The notes beneath the pieces were generated by a model. The model saw only the letters and a program-made list of their open reading frames with translations. It searched no databases and had not been told where the DNA came from. This document shows, piece by piece, positions 1-7,826 of a stretch of 64,000 bases of DNA; positions within the stretch are counted from its first letter, which is position 1, and the number at the start of each line of letters is the position of its first letter. The stretch covers positions 1 to 64,000 of the forward strand of contig NZ_BMYK01000019.1 of assembly GCF_014652235.1 (NCBI RefSeq). The letters run 5' to 3'. Made by a program: the position numbers and the translations under genes. The stretch comes from Pseudorhodoferax aquiterrae (GTDB lineage: Bacteria > Pseudomonadota > Gammaproteobacteria > Burkholderiales > Burkholderiaceae_C).

Positions 1-80
1 TCCCTTTGTAGCCGCTATCAGCTTCGCCTGGGCTTAACTGACTGGCATTGCGCATGCGCGGGCTTTTTCTTTGGGAAACG

Positions 81-95
81 GGCGCCGTTGGCGCC
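81..95 (-). terminator. Possible hairpin after tolA
   Basis: Two copies of the 6-base palindrome GGCGCC separated by GTT can fold just downstream of the tolA stop. Only a short T run follows on the minus strand, so this is a weak terminator candidate. The remaining bases to the left edge hold no recognisable gene; a following tolB would lie outside the window. Confidence 0.25.
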
Positions 96-99
96 GCGC

Positions 100-1098
100 T
101 CAGTCCTTGGGACGGAAGCTGATCGCCAAGACGGAGGGCACGCGGCCATCGGTGTCGCGCGGCAGCGTCTCGGTCTTGTCGATCGCGCGCAGCACTGCGT
201 CGTCCCAGGCCTTGTTGCCGCTGGACTTGGTGAGGCGGCGGCCCACGATGGTGCCGTCCGGCGCGGTGCGCACCTCGACCTCGGCCGCGGGATTGCCCGG
301 CACGCTGTCGGGGAACACGATGTTCGGCCGCACGCGCGCCGCGACGCGGCCGCCATAGCTGGCCGACGGGCCCGAGGACTGCAGTGCGCTGCCCGTGGCA
401 CCGGGGCCGCCGCTGGCGCCAGCCAGGCCCTGCATGCGGCGGATGTTCTCCTGGCGACGTGCCTCGGCGGCCTTTTCTTCGGCGGCCTTGGCGGCGGCCT
501 GCTTCTGGGCCTCGGCCTTCTTCTGCGCTTCAGCGGCCTTGCGTTCCTCGGCTTCGGCCTTCTTCTGCGCCTCGGCCTTCTTCTGGGCGTCGAGCTTCTT
601 TTGCGCCTCGGCCTTCTGCTGCGCTTCGCGCTTGGCCTCGGCCAGTTCTTCCTGGCGCTGCTTCTCGGCCGCCGCCTTCTTCTGCTGCTCGCGCCGCTCG
701 GCCAGTTCGCGCTCGCGCTCCTTGCGTTCGCGCTCCTGCTTCTCGCGCTCCAACGCGATCTGCGCGTCGCGCACGCTGGTGTCCGGCGGCGGTGCGACCT
801 TGGGCGGCGCAGGCGGCGTGGGCGGCGGCTCGACCTTGGGCTGGGGCTTGGGCGGCTCGGGTTCGGGCTGTACGGCAGGTGGCTCGACGGCGCGCGGCGC
901 GGCCTGCTGGCGCACGGACGACCAGATCTCGGCTTCCACGGCCGGCATGTCCTGCGACTTCCAGTGCACGCCCCAGGTCAGCGCCGCGATCAACAAGGCG
1001 TGCGCGATCAGCGCCAGGCCGATGGAACGCAGCAGGCCGCCCTGTTCCGGCGGCGCGAGGCTGGACGGGTCCATCGCGGCGTGGGTCAGCGTGGCCAT
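100..1098 (-). CDS. tolA: TolA, cell envelope integrity protein
   Basis: TolA is the inner-membrane-anchored periplasm-spanning component of Tol-Pal, passing the proton-motive signal from TolQR to the outer-membrane side during constriction. The 332-residue product has one N-terminal membrane segment (about residues 24-45), a Pro-rich stretch (70-105), a long Lys/Ala/Glu/Gln-rich helical domain (110-220) with AQKKAE-type repeats, and a C-terminal TonB/TolA-like fold (about 245-332) carrying the conserved VRTAPDGTIVGRRL and WDDAVLRAI stretches. It lies 10 bases after tolR, in the order tolQ-tolR-tolA. The assignment rests on architecture and context. A start at Met9 is possible, but the first Met fits the spacing. 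Confidence 0.92.
   Translation of the reverse strand: MATLTHAAMDPSSLAPPEQGGLLRSIGLALIAHALLIAALTWGVHWKSQDMPAVEAEIWSSVRQQAAPRAVEPPAVQPEPEPPKPQPKVEPPPTPPAPPKVAPPPDTSVRDAQIALEREKQERERKERERELAERREQQKKAAAEKQRQEELAEAKREAQQKAEAQKKLDAQKKAEAQKKAEAEERKAAEAQKKAEAQKQAAAKAAEEKAAEARRQENIRRMQGLAGASGGPGATGSALQSSGPSASYGGRVAARVRPNIVFPDSVPGNPAAEVEVRTAPDGTIVGRRLTKSSGNKAWDDAVLRAIDKTETLPRDTDGRVPSVLAISFRPKD
502..624 (-). repeat. AQKKAE-type tandem repeat in TolA domain II
   Basis: Imperfect 18-base units encode repeats of the form AQKKAE over about residues 159-199 of TolA. Such repeats form the long helix of TolA and tend to vary in copy number between strains. Confidence 0.7.
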
Positions 1099-1108
1099 GG
1101 TGCGTGCG

Positions 1109-1531
1109 TCACTGGCCGCCGAGTTGGACCGACAGGCCCACGCGCGCGATGCCGGCGCGCTGCAAGGCGTCCATGGCCTTGACCACGGTCTCGTACTTCA
1201 CGTTGCGGTCGGCGCTAATGACCACGGGTGCATTGGCGTCGCCGCCCTGGGCCTGCTTGACGGCGGCGGCCAGCTCGCGTTGCGAGACCGTCTGGGTGAC
1301 CGCGTCGCCCTTGACCTCCAGCCGCTCGTCCTTGGCGATCACCACCTGGATCACCTTGTCGGGCTGGCGACCGGCCTTGCCCACGCTGGGCAGATCGATC
1401 AGGCTGGGCGTGACCATGGGCGCCGTGACCATGAAGATGATCAACAGCACCAGCATCACGTCGATGAAGGGCACCATGTTGATCTCGTTCATGGTGCGGC
1501 GGCCACGGCCGCGCGAGACGGTGGCGGGCAT
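1109..1531 (-). CDS. tolR: TolR, ExbD/TolR family proton-channel subunit
   Basis: TolR partners TolQ in the proton-driven motor of the Tol-Pal system. The 140-residue protein has the family layout: short cytoplasmic N-terminus, one membrane helix beginning NMVPFIDVMLVLLIIF with the conserved ion-path Asp (about residue 24), and a periplasmic domain. It is separated by 9 bases from tolQ and 10 from tolA, so the three are surely co-transcribed. ExbD of this window (47209-47619) is a paralogue; context separates the two. Confidence 0.95.
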   Translation of the reverse strand: MPATVSRGRGRRTMNEINMVPFIDVMLVLLIIFMVTAPMVTPSLIDLPSVGKAGRQPDKVIQVVIAKDERLEVKGDAVTQTVSQRELAAAVKQAQGGDANAPVVISADRNVKYETVVKAMDALQRAGIARVGLSVQLGGQ

Positions 1532-1540
1532 GGACGCTCC

Positions 1541-2233
1541 TCAGTGGCCCGACGCGGATTGCGTGGCCACGTTGCGCTGCAGGATGTTGCAGAACTCTTC
1601 GATGAAGGTTTCCAGCCGGATCGCGGTCCGGTCGATGTCGCGCGCGAAGCGGTTGTAGGCCACCACCGCCGGGATGGCGGCGAACAGGCCGATGGCCGTC
1701 GCCACTAGGGCCTCGGCGATGCCTGGGGCCACCGTGGCCAGCGTGACCTGCTGCATGCTAGCCAGCCCGGTGAAGGCGTGCATGATGCCCCAGACCGTGC
1801 CGAACAGGCCCACATAGGGCGAGACCGAGCCGACGGATGCCATGAACGACAGGTTGGTCTCGACCACGTCCATCTCGCGCTGGAAGCTCGCGCGCATGGC
1901 GCGGCGGGCGCCGTCCATCAGCGTGCCGGCGTCGGTGATGCGGCGCTCGCGCAGCTTCTGGTATTCGCGCATGCCGCTGGCGAAGATGCGCTCCATGGGG
2001 CCCGCGCTCTTGGCGTTCTGCGTGGCGGCGGCGTAGAGCTCGTTGAGGTTGCTGCCGGACCAGAAGTCGCGCTCGAACTCCTCGTTGAGCGCATGCACCT
2101 TCTTGAGCGCGAACAGCTTGCGAAAGATCGCGGCCCAGCTGGCGACGGACACGCAGACCAGCAGCGCCATCACGAACTGGACGACGAAGCTGGCGTTGAG
2201 CACCAGGTGCAGGATGGACATGTCCTGGGTCAT
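1541..2233 (-). CDS. tolQ: TolQ, MotA/TolQ/ExbB proton channel protein
   Basis: TolQ is the three-helix inner-membrane subunit that with TolR forms the proton channel energising TolA. The 230-residue product has an N-terminal membrane segment (about 13-35), a cytoplasmic region, and two C-terminal segments containing [14 protein letters not shown] and TAIGLFAAIPAVVAYN, hallmarks of the family. It is first of the tol trio and sits 34 bases after ybgC, the classical ybgC-tolQ-tolR-tolA order. Confidence 0.95.
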   Translation of the reverse strand: MTQDMSILHLVLNASFVVQFVMALLVCVSVASWAAIFRKLFALKKVHALNEEFERDFWSGSNLNELYAAATQNAKSAGPMERIFASGMREYQKLRERRITDAGTLMDGARRAMRASFQREMDVVETNLSFMASVGSVSPYVGLFGTVWGIMHAFTGLASMQQVTLATVAPGIAEALVATAIGLFAAIPAVVAYNRFARDIDRTAIRLETFIEEFCNILQRNVATQSASGH

Positions 2234-2267
2234 CGGGGACTCCGGACGAAAGGGCGCAAGGTCAGCG

Positions 2268-2687
2268 TCATGGATGTTCGAGCACGTTCAAAACCGAGGG
2301 CGGGATTCTCGCAGGGCGCATCGTGTCGGCCTGGACCCAGCCGATGCGGATGCTTCCCTCGCACAGGACGGGCCCGCCGGGTGCCGGGCCTGCCAGCACC
2401 TGCTGAGCCAGTAAGAGCGAGGCGGCGCCAAAACGTTCCACGCGCACCGTGACCAGAAGTTCGTCGTCCAGCCGCGCCGGGCGTTGGTAGCGCACCTGCG
2501 TGTCGCTGACGACGAACATGCCGCCAGTCTCCTCCTTCAAAAGGCGCTGGCCGATGCCGCGCGCGCGCAACCATTCGGTGCGGGCCCGCTCGAAGAACTT
2601 CAGGTAGTTGACGTAGAACACGATGCCGCCGGCATCGGTGTCTTCCCAGTACACGCGCACCGGGAAGTGAAAGACAGACGCTGTCAT
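2268..2687 (-). CDS. ybgC: YbgC-type acyl-CoA thioesterase
   Basis: Hotdog-fold thioesterase of the 4-hydroxybenzoyl-CoA/YbgC family, hydrolysing acyl-CoA or acyl-ACP thioesters and usually coded with tolQRA. The N-terminal signature YWEDTDAGGIVFYVNYLKFFE is present, with the catalytic Asp at residue 18. The 139-residue length is normal. Its start codon overlaps the upstream aminotransferase stop by four bases (ATGA), indicating translational coupling. The physiological substrate cannot be read from sequence; a phospholipid-related role is suggested for homologues. Confidence 0.9.
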   Translation of the reverse strand: MTASVFHFPVRVYWEDTDAGGIVFYVNYLKFFERARTEWLRARGIGQRLLKEETGGMFVVSDTQVRYQRPARLDDELLVTVRVERFGAASLLLAQQVLAGPAPGGPVLCEGSIRIGWVQADTMRPARIPPSVLNVLEHP

Positions 2688-3868
2688 GCGAGCAGGCTGC
2701 GCAGGCGCGCCACGGCTTCCTGCAGGTGGGCCATGGAGCTGGCGGTGGAAAAGCGGATGAAGCGGCCGGTGTCGGCCTGGCCGAAATCGCGGCCTGGCGT
2801 CACGGCCAGGTGGGCCTGGCGCATCAGCGCGAACGTGAGGTCCCAGCTGCCCTGCACGCCGAGGCGTTCGCAGGCTTGCGAGCAGTCGGCCCAGGCGTAG
2901 AAGGCGCCGTCGGGCATGACGGGGACCTTCAGGCCCAGCGCGTCGAGCGCAGGCACGAAGTAGTCGCGCCGCGCGCGGAACTCGGCACGCCGCTGCTCGT
3001 ACAGCGCAATGCTCTCGGCCTCGAAGCAGGCCAGCGCGGCATGCTGGGCCACCGTGCTGGCACAGATGAACAGGTTCTGCGCCATGCGCTCGACCACGGG
3101 CACCAGCGCCTCGGGCACGACCAGCCAGCCCAGCCGCCAGCCCGTCATGTTGAAGTACTTGGAGAAGCTGTTGATGCTGACCACGTCTTCGCCCAGCGCC
3201 AGCGCGCTGCGGCCGAAGGTCGGGTCGTAGGACAGGCCCAGGTAGATCTCATCGACGAGCGTGATGCCGCCGCGCGCCTGGACCTGGGCGTGGATGCGGG
3301 CCAGTTCATCCGGCGCGATCGAGGTGCCCGTGGGGTTGGATGGTGAGGCCAGCAGCACGCCGCGCGTCTGCGCGTTCCAGGCCGCGGCGACCTTGTCGGC
3401 GCTGAGCTGGAAGCGCTCGGCCGCCGTGGTCGGCAGCAGCACGGCGCGGCCTTCGGCGGCGCTCACGAAATGGCGGTTGCAGGGGTAGCTCGGGTCCGGC
3501 ATCAGCACTTCGTCGCCGGCCTCGATCAGCGCCAGGCAGGCCAGCTGCAGCGCGGCGGAGGCACCGGCCGTGACCACGATGCGGCGCGCCGGCACCTGCA
3601 CGCCCAGGCGTTCGGCGTACCAGGCGCTGATGCGCTCGCGCAGCTCGGGCAGGCCGGTGGCCTGGGTGTACTGCGTGCGGCCGTCGTGCACGGCCCGGGC
3701 GGCGGCCTCCTGGACCAGCGGCGGGGCCGTGAAGTCGGGCTCGCCGATGTTCAGGAACACCATGGGGTGCGAACCGCCGGCCACTTCGCGCGCGAGCGCA
3801 GCGGCCTCCTTGGCCACCTCCATCACGTAGAAGGGCTCGATGGCCTGGGCCCGGCGCGAGATCCTCAT
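2684..3868 (-). CDS. PLP-dependent class I/II aminotransferase
   Basis: Fold-type I aminotransferase of 394 residues. Visible marks are NIGEPDF (about 40-46), the PSNPTG loop (175-180), DEIY (206-209), the Schiff-base lysine in [18 protein letters not shown] (Lys237) and the phosphate-binding Arg in that block. Substrate specificity (aspartate, aromatic, or alanine/valine-type) cannot be decided by eye. It overlaps both neighbours by four bases (nusB stop/start and ybgC), so it is embedded in the nusB-ybgC-tol operon although it has no obvious link to their functions. Confidence 0.85.
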   Translation of the reverse strand: MRISRRAQAIEPFYVMEVAKEAAALAREVAGGSHPMVFLNIGEPDFTAPPLVQEAAARAVHDGRTQYTQATGLPELRERISAWYAERLGVQVPARRIVVTAGASAALQLACLALIEAGDEVLMPDPSYPCNRHFVSAAEGRAVLLPTTAAERFQLSADKVAAAWNAQTRGVLLASPSNPTGTSIAPDELARIHAQVQARGGITLVDEIYLGLSYDPTFGRSALALGEDVVSINSFSKYFNMTGWRLGWLVVPEALVPVVERMAQNLFICASTVAQHAALACFEAESIALYEQRRAEFRARRDYFVPALDALGLKVPVMPDGAFYAWADCSQACERLGVQGSWDLTFALMRQAHLAVTPGRDFGQADTGRFIRFSTASSMAHLQEAVARLRSLLA

Positions 3869-4407
3869 GCGGTCGGCTTCTTCTTGGCGCGGTCGGCCTC
3901 GACCTCAGTGGCACGCAACTGCGGCGACAGGCCGTTCAGGATGCCGTTGACGTACTTGTGGCCATCGGTGCCGCCGAATTCCTTGGCCAACTCGATGCAC
4001 TCGTTGAGCACTACGCGCCAGGGCACGTCCGGGCAGTGGCGCATCTCGTAGATGCCGATCCACAGGATCACATGCTCGATGGGCGAGATGCGCTCCATGG
4101 TGCGGTCCAGCAAGGGCTCTATCAGCGCGTCCATCTGGCCGGCTTCGGCGATGCAGCCGTGCAGCAGGGCGTCGTAGTGCACGGCGTCGGCCTTGTGGAA
4201 GCCCGACAGGTCGCGCGTGAAGACGTCGATGGCCGTGGCGTCGTTGCCGCCCACCACATGCTGGTACAGCGCCTGCAGCGCAAACTCGCGCGCACGGCTG
4301 CGCGGGTTCTTGGCCGCAGCCTTGCGCGCGCCGGTGGCCGTGCGGCCGGTGCGGGTCTGGTGGCCCTGCGGCGTCTCGGGGACGCTGTCGTCTTGGGGTT
4401 CGGTCAT
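3865..4407 (-). CDS. nusB: NusB transcription antitermination factor
   Basis: NusB binds boxA RNA with NusE (S10) during rRNA antitermination. The product is 180 residues: a basic, low-complexity N-terminal extension of about 35 residues, then the all-helical NusB domain starting [13 protein letters not shown] and including [13 protein letters not shown] and the C-terminal [14 protein letters not shown] block. It follows ribH with a four-base overlap, the widespread ribH-nusB pairing. Confidence 0.95.
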   Translation of the reverse strand: MTEPQDDSVPETPQGHQTRTGRTATGARKAAAKNPRSRAREFALQALYQHVVGGNDATAIDVFTRDLSGFHKADAVHYDALLHGCIAEAGQMDALIEPLLDRTMERISPIEHVILWIGIYEMRHCPDVPWRVVLNECIELAKEFGGTDGHKYVNGILNGLSPQLRATEVEADRAKKKPTA

Positions 4408-4883
4408 GGGCGCAGTTGTTCGAGCAGGCGTGCCATCTCGACCGCCACGCGGGCCGCGTCGCGGCCCTTGTCGGTCTGGCGGGCCACGGCCTGCTCCATG
4501 TTTTCGGTGGTCAGGATGGCGTTGGCGATCGGGATGCGGTGGTCCAGCGCGATGCGGCTCACGCTGGCGCCCGATTCGTTCGCCACGAGTTCGAAGTGGT
4601 AGGTCTCGCCGCGCACGATGCAGCCCAGCGCGACCAGCGCGTCGTAGCGGCGCGAGGCGGCCATGGCCTGCAGCGCGATCGGCACTTCCAGCGCGCCGGG
4701 CACGGTCTCGTGGCGGATTTGCTCGGCTGCAACACCCAGCGCGGCCAGTTCCTGCTTGCAGGCGTTGGCCAATGCGTCGGTGATGTCGGCGTTGAAGCGG
4801 GCCTGCACGATGCCGATGGACAGGCCACGGCCCTCCATGCGCGGGTCGTTGCCGGCGAGCTCGCCCTGGTTGGCGCCTTTCAT
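4404..4883 (-). CDS. ribH: 6,7-dimethyl-8-ribityllumazine synthase
   Basis: Lumazine synthase condenses 5-amino-6-ribitylamino-uracil with dihydroxybutanone phosphate, the penultimate riboflavin step. The 159-residue reading frame has VQARFNADI near the N-terminus, the [13 protein letters not shown] loop, [12 protein letters not shown] with catalytic His96, and the C-terminal [10 protein letters not shown] block. I chose the ATG at 4881-4883 because it overlaps the ribBA stop by four bases (ATGA) and gives the usual length; the frame stays open further upstream only as a shadow of ribBA. Confidence 0.95.
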   Translation of the reverse strand: MKGANQGELAGNDPRMEGRGLSIGIVQARFNADITDALANACKQELAALGVAAEQIRHETVPGALEVPIALQAMAASRRYDALVALGCIVRGETYHFELVANESGASVSRIALDHRIPIANAILTTENMEQAVARQTDKGRDAARVAVEMARLLEQLRP

Positions 4884-6016
4884 GCGTGTTCCTTGTCCTG
4901 GCCGGGCGTCAGGTAGCCCGTGTTTTCGAGGCCATAGCCCGTCATGCTGGGCATGCGGCGCGGGTTGCCCATGAGGCGCATGCGCTGCACGCCGCAGTCG
5001 CGCAGGATCTGCGCGCCCACGCCGTAGGTGCGCAGGTCCATGCGGCCGCGCTCGGGGGCCTGGGCGGCGCGCGCCGTGCCTTCGAACTGGGCCAGCAGCT
5101 CGGCCGCGCTCTCGCCGCAGTTGAGCAGCACGGCCACGCCGGCGCCCTCGCGCGCGATGTGCTCCAGGCTGGACGGCAGCGTCCAGGAGTGCATGGAGCG
5201 GTCGACCTCGAGCAGGTCGAGCGCGGACAGCGGCTCGTGCACGCGCACGGCGACGCTGGTGTCCGGGCTCCAGCGGCCCTTGACCAGGGCCAGGTGCACG
5301 CTGGCGCTGGGCTTGTCTTGGTAGGCGTGGGCCGTGAACGGGCCGTAAGCCGTCTGGATCTCGCGGCTGCCCACGCGCTCGACCAGCGATTCGGTGCGGC
5401 TGCGGTACTCGATCAGGTCGGCGATGGTGCCGATCTTGAGGCCGTGCTGGGCGGCGAACAGCTGCAGGTCCGGCAGCCGGGCCATGGTGCCGTCCTCGTT
5501 CATGACCTCGCAGATCACCGAGGCCGGGCTGCAGCCAGCCATCACGGAGAGATCGCAACCGGCTTCGGTGTGGCCGGCGCGCATGAGCACGCCACCGTCC
5601 ACGGCTTGCAGCGGAAAGATGTGGCCGGGCTGGACCAGGTCTTCGGCGCGCGCGTTCGGCGCCACCGCGGCCTGCACGGTGCGCGCGCGGTCGGCGGCCG
5701 AGATGCCGGTGGTCACGCCCTCGGCCGCTTCGATCGACACCGTGAACGCGGTGGAATGCTTGGCGCCGTTGCGCGCCACCATGGGCGGCAGGCGCAGGCG
5801 CTCGCACAGTTCGCGCGACAGCGTGAGGCAGATCAGGCCGCGCGCATGGCGGGCCATGAAGTTGATGGCCTCGGGCGTCACATGGTCGGCGGCCAGCACC
5901 AGGTCGCCTTCGTTCTCGCGGTCTTCCTCGTCCACGAGGATGACCATGCGGCCGGCGCGCAGCTCGGCCACGATGTCCTCGACCGGAGAGATCGGGGCGG
6001 GGGAGAGGGATGTCAT
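4880..6016 (-). CDS. ribBA: RibBA-like DHBP synthase with degenerate GTP cyclohydrolase II domain
   Basis: The N-terminal half (about 1-205) is 3,4-dihydroxy-2-butanone-4-phosphate synthase, with [19 protein letters not shown] and the GHTEAGCDL block intact. The C-terminal half (about 210-378) aligns with GTP cyclohydrolase II, keeping the [13 protein letters not shown] and GNPRRM regions. Where E. coli RibA has its three zinc cysteines, this protein reads HEPLSALD and [12 protein letters not shown], with none. So the RibB activity is expected, but the cyclohydrolase activity is probably absent, as in described RibBX-type proteins; a separate ribA is needed. It overlaps ribE and ribH by four bases. 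The start is the ATG at 6014-6016. Confidence 0.92.
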   Translation of the reverse strand: MTSLSPAPISPVEDIVAELRAGRMVILVDEEDRENEGDLVLAADHVTPEAINFMARHARGLICLTLSRELCERLRLPPMVARNGAKHSTAFTVSIEAAEGVTTGISAADRARTVQAAVAPNARAEDLVQPGHIFPLQAVDGGVLMRAGHTEAGCDLSVMAGCSPASVICEVMNEDGTMARLPDLQLFAAQHGLKIGTIADLIEYRSRTESLVERVGSREIQTAYGPFTAHAYQDKPSASVHLALVKGRWSPDTSVAVRVHEPLSALDLLEVDRSMHSWTLPSSLEHIAREGAGVAVLLNCGESAAELLAQFEGTARAAQAPERGRMDLRTYGVGAQILRDCGVQRMRLMGNPRRMPSMTGYGLENTGYLTPGQDKEHA

Positions 6017-6645
6017 GCGTTGTTGTCCTTGCCCAGCCGCAGCATGCGTTCCACGTAGCGGGCGATGGTGTCGATCTCGAGATTCACGGGCGAACCCGGG
6101 CGCAGGTCGCCGAGGGTGGTGTGCTCCACGGTGTGCGGGATCAGGTTGATGCGGATGACGCAGCCGCCCGCCACGTCCTCGACCGCGTTGACCGTGAGGC
6201 TGACGCCCTGCACCGTGACCGATCCCTTGTAGGCCATGTAGCGGGCCAGTTCGGTCGGTGCCAGGATGTCCAGCGCCCAGCTCTCGCCAACCTGCTCGAA
6301 GCGCTGCACATGGCCCAGGCCGTCGACATGGCCCGAGACGATGTGGCCGCCGAGCCGGTCGTGCGCGCGCAGGGCTTTCTCGAGGTTGACGCGGCCGACA
6401 TCGGCCAGGCCCGCGGTGCGGGCGAGCGATTCGGCGGAGATGTCGACCGTGAAGCGCAGTGCGGGGGCGTCCAGCGTCGTGACCGTCATGCACGCGCCAT
6501 TGAGCGCGATGCTGTCGCCCAGGCCCACGTCGTCGAGGTAGCCGGCCGGGGTCTCGATGACGAGCCGCTTGCCGTAGCTGGAGGAGCTGCCGAGGTCGTG
6601 GACGGCGGCGATGCGCCCCACGCCGGTGATGATTCCCGTGAACAT
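6013..6645 (-). CDS. ribE: Riboflavin synthase alpha chain
   Basis: Riboflavin synthase dismutates two lumazine molecules to riboflavin. The 210-residue protein has two lumazine-binding repeats, the first opening [12 protein letters not shown] and the second around [22 protein letters not shown]. The frame is open upstream to 6744, but MFTGII is the near-universal start of the family, so the ATG at 6643-6645 is chosen. It lies 46 bases after ribD and overlaps ribBA by four bases. Confidence 0.95.
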   Translation of the reverse strand: MFTGIITGVGRIAAVHDLGSSSSYGKRLVIETPAGYLDDVGLGDSIALNGACMTVTTLDAPALRFTVDISAESLARTAGLADVGRVNLEKALRAHDRLGGHIVSGHVDGLGHVQRFEQVGESWALDILAPTELARYMAYKGSVTVQGVSLTVNAVEDVAGGCVIRINLIPHTVEHTTLGDLRPGSPVNLEIDTIARYVERMLRLGKDNNA

Positions 6646-6691
6646 AGCCGCGCATTTTCGCAGGCTTTGCGCCTGCGCCGGGCGCGTGGGG

Positions 6692-7804
6692 TCAGAACCG
6701 GTCGCGGCCAGGGACGCGCGCGAGGATGCGCAGGTCCTTGCCAATGCGCTCCACGGCGCCCCATTCCAGCGCCTGGGCCTGGGCCAGGTCGCCCAGCGGT
6801 CCCAGGCGCGCCATGCCCATGCCCTGGCCGATCAGCTTGGGCGCGAGGTAGACCAGCAACTCGTCCACCAGGCCCTCGCGCAGCAACGAGCCGTTGAGCT
6901 GGGTGCCGGCCTCCACGTGCACTTCGTTGACCTCGCGGGCCGCCAGGTCGCGCAGCAGGGCAGCCAGGTCGACCTTGGCCGCGGTCTGCGCAGTGGAGCC
7001 AGGCAGCCGGACGACGGTGGCGCCACGCGCGCGCAGCGCGTCGGCCTTGGCTGCGTCCTCGCTGGCGGTGTAGACGAGCAGTTGGCGCTCGGGACCGAAC
7101 AGCCTGGCCGTCAATGGCAGCTGCAGCCGGCTGTCGACCAGCACCAGGTGGGGCTGGCGCGTGGTCGGTACCAGGCGCACGTCGAGTTGGGGATCGTCCT
7201 GCAGCACCGTGCCGATGCCGGTCAGCACGGCACAGGCACGCGCGCGCCAGGCATGGCCGTCGGTCCGGGCCGGCGTGTCGGTGATCCATTGGCTGCGGCC
7301 ATCGTCCAGCGCCGTGCGGCCGTCCAGGGAGGCGGCGATCTTCATGCGCACCCAGGGCTGGCCGCGCAGCATGCGGCTGAAGAAGCCGATGTTGAGCGCG
7401 CGCGAGGCGGCACCGCCCGGCCCGCATTCGACCGCGACGCCGGCGGCGGCCAGCCGTGCCAGGCCTTGGCCTGCCACCTTGGGATTGGGATCCTCGCAGG
7501 CGGCGACGACGCGCGCGACACCTGCGGCGATCAGCGCATCGCAGCAGGGCCCGGTGCGGCCCTGGTGGGCGCAGGGTTCCAGCGTGACCCAGGCGGTGGC
7601 GCCGACCACCGAGTGGCCCTGCGCCTGTGCATCGCGCAGGGCCATGACTTCGGCATGGGGTCCGCCCGCCTGCTGCGTGAAGCCGCGGCCCAGCACGCGG
7701 CCCTGGGCGTCGCTGAGCACGCAGCCCACGCGCGGATTGGGATTGGACAGGGTCAGCGCCTGTTCGGCCAGCGCCAGTGCCTCGGGCATGAAATCGGGGG
7801 TCAC
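6692..7804 (-). CDS. ribD: Bifunctional RibD deaminase/reductase
   Basis: RibD performs the second and third riboflavin steps: deamination of the pyrimidine, then reduction of its ribosyl side chain with NADPH. The N-terminal cytidine-deaminase-like domain shows zinc ligands His50 (in PHAEVMAL), Cys78 (LEPCAH) and Cys87 (GRTGPCCDAL), with catalytic Glu52. The C-terminal reductase (about 148-370) has PWVRMKIAASLDGRTA and VHVEAGTQLNGSLLREGLVDE. The 370-residue length is normal. It lies only 22 bases after the pilY1-like gene in the same direction. Confidence 0.95.
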   Translation of the reverse strand: MTPDFMPEALALAEQALTLSNPNPRVGCVLSDAQGRVLGRGFTQQAGGPHAEVMALRDAQAQGHSVVGATAWVTLEPCAHQGRTGPCCDALIAAGVARVVAACEDPNPKVAGQGLARLAAAGVAVECGPGGAASRALNIGFFSRMLRGQPWVRMKIAASLDGRTALDDGRSQWITDTPARTDGHAWRARACAVLTGIGTVLQDDPQLDVRLVPTTRQPHLVLVDSRLQLPLTARLFGPERQLLVYTASEDAAKADALRARGATVVRLPGSTAQTAAKVDLAALLRDLAAREVNEVHVEAGTQLNGSLLREGLVDELLVYLAPKLIGQGMGMARLGPLGDLAQAQALEWGAVERIGKDLRILARVPGRDRF

Positions 7805-7826
7805 GCCCCGGATTGTCGGAGATTGC

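Noticed and set aside
1-99. A tolB start to the left of tolA
   Set aside because: The remaining 99 bases hold no credible coding start on the minus strand. Whether tolB follows cannot be seen from this window.
6646-7826. FMN riboswitch in front of the rib genes
   Set aside because: The gaps before ribD (22 bases) and ribE (46 bases) are too short and lack the conserved RFN element.
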